The notes below the pieces were generated by a model, which was not told the origin of the DNA, did no database searches, and saw nothing but the letters and a program-made list of their open reading frames with translations. A program made the translations under genes and the position numbers. DNA of 64,000 nt from CAG-390 sp045531455 (GTDB lineage: Bacteria; Bacillota; Clostridia; Oscillospirales; CAG-272), in contig JAZSEA010000120.1 in the NCBI GenBank assembly GCA_045531455.1, positions 4,168 through 68,167 on the forward strand, given 5' to 3'. Shown here piece after piece: positions 59,552 to 64,000 of the stretch (position 1 is its first letter; each line of letters begins with the position of its first letter).

Positions 59552-60614
59552 TGGGGCATACCTCCTTTTCGATCTCGGGACTTGTTACGAAGAGAGTGAT
59601 AAGATCGCGCATTCCTGCCGCGTCATTCATAGAAATGACCTCGTTCGAGGTGTGCATACTGCGCAGGGGAAGTCCGATGTCAACGGTGGGAATACCGTTT
59701 CGGACGAGGTTGACGACCATTGTGTTGGTGCCCGTTCCGCCTGCGGTTACCGACATCTGATGCTTGATTTCCTTTTCGTCCGCAAGTCGGCGGAGGAGGG
59801 CGGTCAGTCTCTTGTCGGTGATTGGACCTGTTGAGATCGAGGGCCCGCCGTCAAGAGGTACTGTCTCGCTTCTCTTGGTATCGGGAGTGCTTCCGAGGTC
59901 AACGTCTGCAACGATCGCGCAGATGGGATTTACCTCGTATGCGCCTGTTGCCGCGCCCGTCATAAATCCGCCCGCTTCTTCAAAGTTCGAGAGCTGAACG
60001 TAAACGTCACCCCAAAGCTCGTCCGCGGGGATCTCGGCTACAGCCGCGATTGCGCAAGCCGCGCAAGCCTTGTCGTCAAAGCCTTTGCCCGCGATCTTGT
60101 TGTTGCGGAGCTTGGTATAAACGGGACGGAAGCCGATGGGTGTACCGATAGATACGTACTTTTCGAGCTCTTCCTTAGAGTAGCCCGTGTCGATGAGAAG
60201 CTCGGTGATATCGCGGAGCTTGCCCGACTCGCCGGGCTTTTGAAGGTGGGGAGGTGTGGAGCCTACGACGCCGTAGATCTCGCGTCCCTCACCGTATATG
60301 ATGACCTCGCTTGCCTGAAGAATTCGGGTGTCCATACCGCCGATCGAGGTAACGGTAACGAATCCGCCCTCCTTGATCTCGGTTACGATCATTCCGATCT
60401 CGTCAAAGTGAGCATCAACGAGGATCCTTTGTGCATTTTCCTTTCCGCAGCGGCGGATGAGGTGATAACAGCCGAGGCGCGTTTCGCGTATCTCGTCAAA
60501 ATAGGGTGATACGATCTCGTAAAGCTTATCCTTCGAGTATCTCGTATGGCCCGTGACCGACATCAGAGATGCCAGCGACAGAGTCAGCTCTGTCAGGTCG
60601 ATCTTGTGTTCCAT
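59544..60614 (-). CDS. M42-family aminopeptidase, copy C (divergent)
   Basis: The 356-residue protein is the most divergent of the three. The ligand motifs read VDAHFDEIGM, GFDDKACAA, NFEEAGGF, VADVDLGST and RSMHTSNE, so all metal ligands remain although the surroundings changed (HFDE for HMDE, FEE for QEE). It starts 23 bases after murD. A peptidase role is probable, with different specificity or processivity. Confidence 0.9.
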   Translation of the reverse strand: MEHKIDLTELTLSLASLMSVTGHTRYSKDKLYEIVSPYFDEIRETRLGCYHLIRRCGKENAQRILVDAHFDEIGMIVTEIKEGGFVTVTSIGGMDTRILQASEVIIYGEGREIYGVVGSTPPHLQKPGESGKLRDITELLIDTGYSKEELEKYVSIGTPIGFRPVYTKLRNNKIAGKGFDDKACAACAIAAVAEIPADELWGDVYVQLSNFEEAGGFMTGAATGAYEVNPICAIVADVDLGSTPDTKRSETVPLDGGPSISTGPITDKRLTALLRRLADEKEIKHQMSVTAGGTGTNTMVVNLVRNGIPTVDIGLPLRSMHTSNEVISMNDAAGMRDLITLFVTSPEIEKEVCPNE

Positions 60615-60637
60615 ATTTTTTCTTCCTTTCGGATTGA

Positions 60638-62062
60638 TTACAGATTTTTTACGATATTTTTGAAGACCTCGCCGCGTTCGGCAAAGTTTTTGAATTTGTC
60701 AAATGAGGTTGCCGCGGGGGAGAGGAGGACGGCACTTCCCGAGGGAGTGATGCTTTCGGCAAGCTTGACGCAAGCCTCGAAATCCTCCTCGCGGAAGATC
60801 TTCAGCTCGGAATCGGGATAATCGGATGCGACCGATGCGAGCGCTTCGCTTACCTCGTCCGCGGTCTCACCCGTGACGATAACGGCACCCGCGCGGAGAT
60901 AAAGCTCGCGTGCAAGACCGTCGTAGGGTGTCTTTTTGCCGCGTCCGCCGACGATGAGGGTCGGCTTGTTCGAGAAGGTCGAGAGAGCAGCGATGGTTCG
61001 CGTGGGGCTCGAGTCGATCGAGCTGTTGTAATACTTTACACCGTTCTTCTCGCGAACAAGCTCAAGTCTGTGCGCAACGCCGCCGAAGGTCTTTGCCACA
61101 CGTACTACGGCGTCCTTTTCGGCAATTCCGTAGGTCAGAGCGGTCGCGGTCATATAGTTTTCGATGTTGTGAACACCGGGGATCTTTATATCTGATGATT
61201 TGAGAAGAAGCTCTTCGGTCTCGCCGTCCGAGAGGATGATCCCGCCGTCGCGGAGGAAGATCCCCTTCGCTCCTCGGGCATCGAGAGCGGCGTATGAGTC
61301 TCTGTAAGCCGAGAAAAGGATCTTCGGCGTTTCGGTCTTGCCTGCAAGCTCGCGGCAATAACCGTCCGTTGCGTTGAGAACGAGCCGAGCGGTATTCTTA
61401 CCGCAGACCTTGTATTTTGCCTCGGCATATTCGTTCATATCGATATGCCAGTTGAGGTGGTTGGGAGTGATATTCGTGATAGCGGCGTTTGTCGCACGCG
61501 AATCCATCGTCATAAGCTGGAAGCTCGAAAGCTCCAGCACGCAGACGTCGTTCTCTCCGATCTCGTCGAGGAGGGGGAAAAGGGGAGTGCCGATATTGCC
61601 GCCGAGGTAGACCTTGCCGCCCTTGTAGCCTTCCTTGAGGATGAGGCTTGTGAGCGTCGAGGTGGTCGTTTTGCCGTCGCTTCCCGTGACCGCGATGATG
61701 CGCGCGGGAGTGTGCTCGCAGAAGAATTCAACCTCGGAGGTCAGTATCGCGCCCGATTTGATGGCGGGAGTCAGATCGCCCGCGTCGGGTCTGATGCCGG
61801 GGGAGCGGAAGATCACGGCACGGCTCGTGTCGCAGGAAAAATCCTTGGTCGGCTCGATCCCGCACTCAAATCTCACGCCTGCATCGGCAAGCTCGCGTGC
61901 AGCCTCACCGAGATCGTCAAAGGACTTCATATCGCGTACGATGACCGACTTGCCGAGTCCCGCGCGTACAAATTCTCTCGCCACGGGGATATTTGACACG
62001 CCGAATCCGAGCAGAATTATATTTTTATCCGAAAACTTTTCGCAAAGCAGATCGTGTAACAT
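60638..62062 (-). CDS. murD: UDP-N-acetylmuramoyl-L-alanine--D-glutamate ligase
   Basis: The 474-residue Mur ligase has an N-terminal UDP-binding domain (NIILLGFGVSNIPVAREF), the ATPase loop AVTGSDGKTTTSTL, VLELSSFQLM, ITNITPNHLNWH and a C-terminal domain with GVAHRLELV and NSSIDSSPTRT, IVGGRGKKTPYD. It adds D-glutamate to the peptidoglycan precursor, linking it with murI in the same run. Length is slightly above E. coli MurD. It is first in the eleven-gene minus-strand run and has its own promoter. Confidence 0.95.
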   Translation of the reverse strand: MLHDLLCEKFSDKNIILLGFGVSNIPVAREFVRAGLGKSVIVRDMKSFDDLGEAARELADAGVRFECGIEPTKDFSCDTSRAVIFRSPGIRPDAGDLTPAIKSGAILTSEVEFFCEHTPARIIAVTGSDGKTTTSTLTSLILKEGYKGGKVYLGGNIGTPLFPLLDEIGENDVCVLELSSFQLMTMDSRATNAAITNITPNHLNWHIDMNEYAEAKYKVCGKNTARLVLNATDGYCRELAGKTETPKILFSAYRDSYAALDARGAKGIFLRDGGIILSDGETEELLLKSSDIKIPGVHNIENYMTATALTYGIAEKDAVVRVAKTFGGVAHRLELVREKNGVKYYNSSIDSSPTRTIAALSTFSNKPTLIVGGRGKKTPYDGLARELYLRAGAVIVTGETADEVSEALASVASDYPDSELKIFREEDFEACVKLAESITPSGSAVLLSPAATSFDKFKNFAERGEVFKNIVKNL

Positions 62063-62099
62063 AGATTCACCTTTATATAAATAAAATCATTCAAACTAT

Positions 62100-62128
62100 A
62101 TTATATAATATAATTGCAAATTGTGCAA
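62100..62128 (-). promoter_or_regulatory. Promoter of the murD run
   Basis: On the minus strand TTGCAC (62123-62128), a 17-base spacer and TATAAT (62100-62105) lie 38 bases upstream of murD. Confidence 0.55.
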
Positions 62129-62192
62129 CACTTTTGAGCAAAAAAGATGAAAATTTAACAAAATAATTACAGCTGTTATTTGCGATTTTCTC

Positions 62193-62239
62193 TTGACACG
62201 GAACAAATGTTCTGCTATAATATAAAAGAACAAATGTTC
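62193..62239 (+). promoter_or_regulatory. SOS promoter of the DNA polymerase gene with two LexA boxes
   Basis: TTGACA (62193-62198), a 17-base spacer and TATAAT (62216-62221) form a consensus promoter. An identical LexA box GAACAAATGTTC lies inside the spacer (62201-62212) and again after the -10 (62228-62239). Both sites would have to be cleared for transcription, so control should be tight. Confidence 0.88.
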
Positions 62240-62264
62240 TTGAGTGAGAGAAAGGCGGATAAAA

Positions 62265-63572
62265 ATGAAGGACAGATGTATTCTCCATATAGATATGAAC
62301 AATTTCTTTGCTACGGTCGAATGTCGGGGCAGGAAGGATCTCATCGGCAAGCCTGTTGCCGTCGGAGGGGATGCCGAGGCACGCCACGGGATCATCCTCG
62401 CGAAAAATTACGAGGCAAAATCCTACGGTATAAGGACGGGCGAGAGTATACTCGAGGCGCGGAGAAAATGCCCGAAGCTCGTCATCCTTCCGCCGCATTA
62501 TGACGAATACGTCAAGGTCTCGCGTGCGGCAAGGGAGATATACTCGCGCTATACCGATATGATAGAATCCTTCGGCATCGACGAATGTTGGATAGACGTC
62601 ACCGACAGCGAATACCTCTTCGGCGGCGGTGTTCGGATTGCCGACGAGATACGCGAGCGGATCAAGCGCGAGCTCGGCGTGACGGTCTCTGTCGGCGTCT
62701 CCTTCAACAAGATCTTTGCCAAGCTCGGAAGCGATCTCAAAAAGCCCGACGCGACCACGCTGATATCCCGCGAAAATTACCGCGAGGTGGTCTGGACGCT
62801 TCCCGCAGAGGAGCTGCTCTTTGTCGGCAGATCGACCAAAAGACGGCTCAATATGCTTGGGATATTCACCATCGGAGAGCTTGCAAACGCCGATCCCGAG
62901 CTGCTTTCACGCTGCCTCGGAAAGAACGGATTGATGCTCAAAAATTTTGCGCTCGGCAGGGATAGCGCGCCCGTATTGCGGAATGAGATGTCATATCCCG
63001 TAAAAAGTGTGGGAAACAGCACCACTACGCCGCGAGATATCAAAACTCTCCGCGAAGCTGAGATTGTCTTTGCCGTGCTTTGCGAGAGCGTTGCGGTGCG
63101 CCTCCGAGCCGAGGGGAAGAAGTGCACGACGGTGCGTATTTCGGTGCGCGGAAGCGATCTTTCCTGGTATTCAAAGCAATGCCGCGTTGAGCCGACCTTC
63201 TCGGAACGCGAGATATACAACGCCGCGCTGACTCTATATATAAAGGAACGCGACGGAAGAGCGGTGCGCAGTCTCGGGGTCTGCGGTGCCGATCTTTGCC
63301 CCGAGAGCGACGAGCAGATCTCGATCTTTGACGGCGAGACTATCGGACGCGCCCGTCTCGAGGTGCTCGAGAAAACGACAGATGCGATACGTCAAAGATT
63401 CGGTAAATTCGCCATCCGCCGCGGGCTTATGCTCGAGGACAGAACGCTTTCGGGCTTTTGCCCGTATGATGAACATACGGTGCATCCCGTAGCTTTGCGT
63501 AGCCGTACGGGAGCCGAACCTGATTGCCTCACGGCGATAAATTTTCGCGTCTTTCGGCGTGATTTCACTTGA
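62265..63572 (+). CDS. dinB: Y-family DNA polymerase (Pol IV type)
   Basis: The 435-residue protein shows ILHIDMNNFFATVE (first metal Asp), YGIRTGESILEARRKCP, SFGIDECWIDVTD (catalytic Asp/Glu), and VSVGVSFNKIFAKLGSDLKKPD. The finger/thumb region includes VGRSTKRRLNMLGIFTIGEL. The little-finger domain follows (about 230-345). It copies damaged DNA. The start at 62265 has AAAGGCGG upstream; the ATG at 62244 lies too close to the second LexA box. The tail after the little finger (about 350-435) is longer than in the shortest DinB forms. Confidence 0.94.
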   Translation: MKDRCILHIDMNNFFATVECRGRKDLIGKPVAVGGDAEARHGIILAKNYEAKSYGIRTGESILEARRKCPKLVILPPHYDEYVKVSRAAREIYSRYTDMIESFGIDECWIDVTDSEYLFGGGVRIADEIRERIKRELGVTVSVGVSFNKIFAKLGSDLKKPDATTLISRENYREVVWTLPAEELLFVGRSTKRRLNMLGIFTIGELANADPELLSRCLGKNGLMLKNFALGRDSAPVLRNEMSYPVKSVGNSTTTPRDIKTLREAEIVFAVLCESVAVRLRAEGKKCTTVRISVRGSDLSWYSKQCRVEPTFSEREIYNAALTLYIKERDGRAVRSLGVCGADLCPESDEQISIFDGETIGRARLEVLEKTTDAIRQRFGKFAIRRGLMLEDRTLSGFCPYDEHTVHPVALRSRTGAEPDCLTAINFRVFRRDFT

Positions 63573-63590
63573 AAGGTTAATACCTTTCTT
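63571..63590 (+). terminator. Weak hairpin after dinB
   Basis: GAAAGGT-TAAT-ACCTTTC lies at the stop codon of dinB and is followed by only TT. It may terminate inefficiently. The following 63591-63734 holds one more inverted repeat (GTTCTTTCC 63676-63684 with GGAAAGAAC 63710-63718) and no credible gene. Confidence 0.4.
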
Positions 63591-63734
63591 CGCAAAATCC
63601 CACCAAAATCCATCAAAAATTAATTCGCCGTGAGGTGCGAGCAGTTTTGACGGAGCAGATTTTTTCGAGAACAAGGTTCTTTCCGATGATCATATATAAA
63701 TATTATCAAGGAAAGAACTGCAGTTATCGGGAAA

Positions 63735-63990
63735 ATCTCACCGCCAAAACCAATTATGTTCGACCCCCGTACGGCTAGAGTGACAAGAATAATACGAACT
63801 AGTTTTTTGGCGACAAATATTCGCCATCGGTTCGTCAAACACCTTGATAGTATTAATATACAATCTTCGGCGTTTTCCTGCCGCTGACAAATATTTGACA
63901 GCCAAAAAATCTCCGACCCGCAAGCCTTAATTTTTAGATGATTTTGGGTGCGGAGAACGACGCAAGGTATCAACCTTGCTAGGACGACAA
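63735..63990 (-). ncRNA. Candidate structured noncoding RNA, family not identified
   Basis: The last 400 bases carry no convincing gene. On the minus strand they hold an ordered set of stems: GCAAGGT / ACCTTGC (63962-63979), CTCCG-ACCC / GGGT-CGGAG (63911-63919 with 63946-63955), a CGGC / GCCG hairpin (63868-63883), and a two-tier helix ACGAAC / GTTCGT (63794-63799 with 63830-63835) enclosing GGCGA / TCGCC (63809-63825). A GC-rich TAGCCGTACGGGGGTCGAAC segment (63760-63779) follows. The ORFs that cross it are short and unlike any protein. It resembles, from memory only, conserved Firmicute RNA motifs such as raiA. The 5' end may lie beyond the window. Confidence 0.5.
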
Positions 63991-64000
63991 GCCCAAAAGC

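Noticed and set aside
63620..63973. A 117-codon minus-strand frame at the right edge
   Set aside because: It crosses several strong stems, has no ribosome site and an implausible residue mix; the region is better explained as structured noncoding sequence.

Overview
The window reads as chromosomal DNA of an uncultured, anaerobic, Gram-positive Clostridia-like bacterium (Oscillospirales/Christensenellales type; inferred from gene content, not from a marker tree). Reasons: strong TTGACA-N17-TATAAT promoters and AGGAGG ribosome sites, LexA boxes of the Bacillus type (GAAC-N4-GTTC), a GlgC/GlgD pair, FeoB-associated Cys-rich proteins, BspA-like leucine-rich repeats, lipoproteins, and surface proteins with a TGD-type C-terminal anchor. 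There are no phage genes, transposases, rRNA genes or CRISPR arrays.

Layout. 1-1267: end of a Ktr potassium uptake operon (ktrB fragment, ktrA). 1260-1745: a small HTH protein with a LexA-controlled promoter. 2089-4761: an MBOAT O-acyltransferase plus AlgJ/AlgX-like partner, both apparently without catalytic residues. 4970-7045: a large surface protein and an HPr-like protein. 7358-11219: an orphan GyrB/ParE-like topoisomerase subunit and an exo/endonuclease/phosphatase-fold lipoprotein. 11333-14437: a propeller-type lipoprotein and a sulfatase. 14679-16214: a cobalamin riboswitch with a DUF4430 lipoprotein and an ECF S component. 16308-16399: tRNA-Ser(GGA). 16632-19738: NAD(P)HX repair enzyme and a glycoside-hydrolase-like protein. 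20423-23494: ferrous iron uptake operon with two palindromic metalloregulator-like sites. 23573-28728: an ECF sigma factor coupled to a 1533-residue membrane-anchored leucine-rich-repeat protein. 29102-34411: a Gld-type ABC system (ATPase, permease, GldG, DUF4340, CBS protein) whose ATPase gene has an in-frame stop. 34552-35772: an XRE regulator fused to a DUF2807 beta-helix. 36003-37294: deoC-mscL. 37483-48102: glycogen synthesis and breakdown operon (glgB, C, D, A, P, an alpha-amylase family enzyme, one unknown). 48161-49780: a TGD-anchored secreted protein and a small membrane protein. 49888-62062: an eleven-gene, closely packed minus-strand run from murD through three M42 peptidases, murI, two PLP enzymes and a hexitol-type aldolase/dehydrogenase pair to a FAD oxidoreductase. 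62265-63572: a DNA polymerase Y-family gene under two LexA boxes. 63735-63990: a strongly structured, apparently noncoding segment on the minus strand.

A second layer lies between genes. Several 160-330 bp palindromic elements have terminal inverted repeats built from short reiterated words (AATGCAAA type or AGTGGACAG type). They carry a central terminator-like hairpin and abut the stop codons of neighbouring genes. They, the possible dead acyltransferase pair, the structured RNA at the right edge, the riboswitch-controlled B12 uptake pair and the sigma/LRR receptor are the parts most worth a second look.
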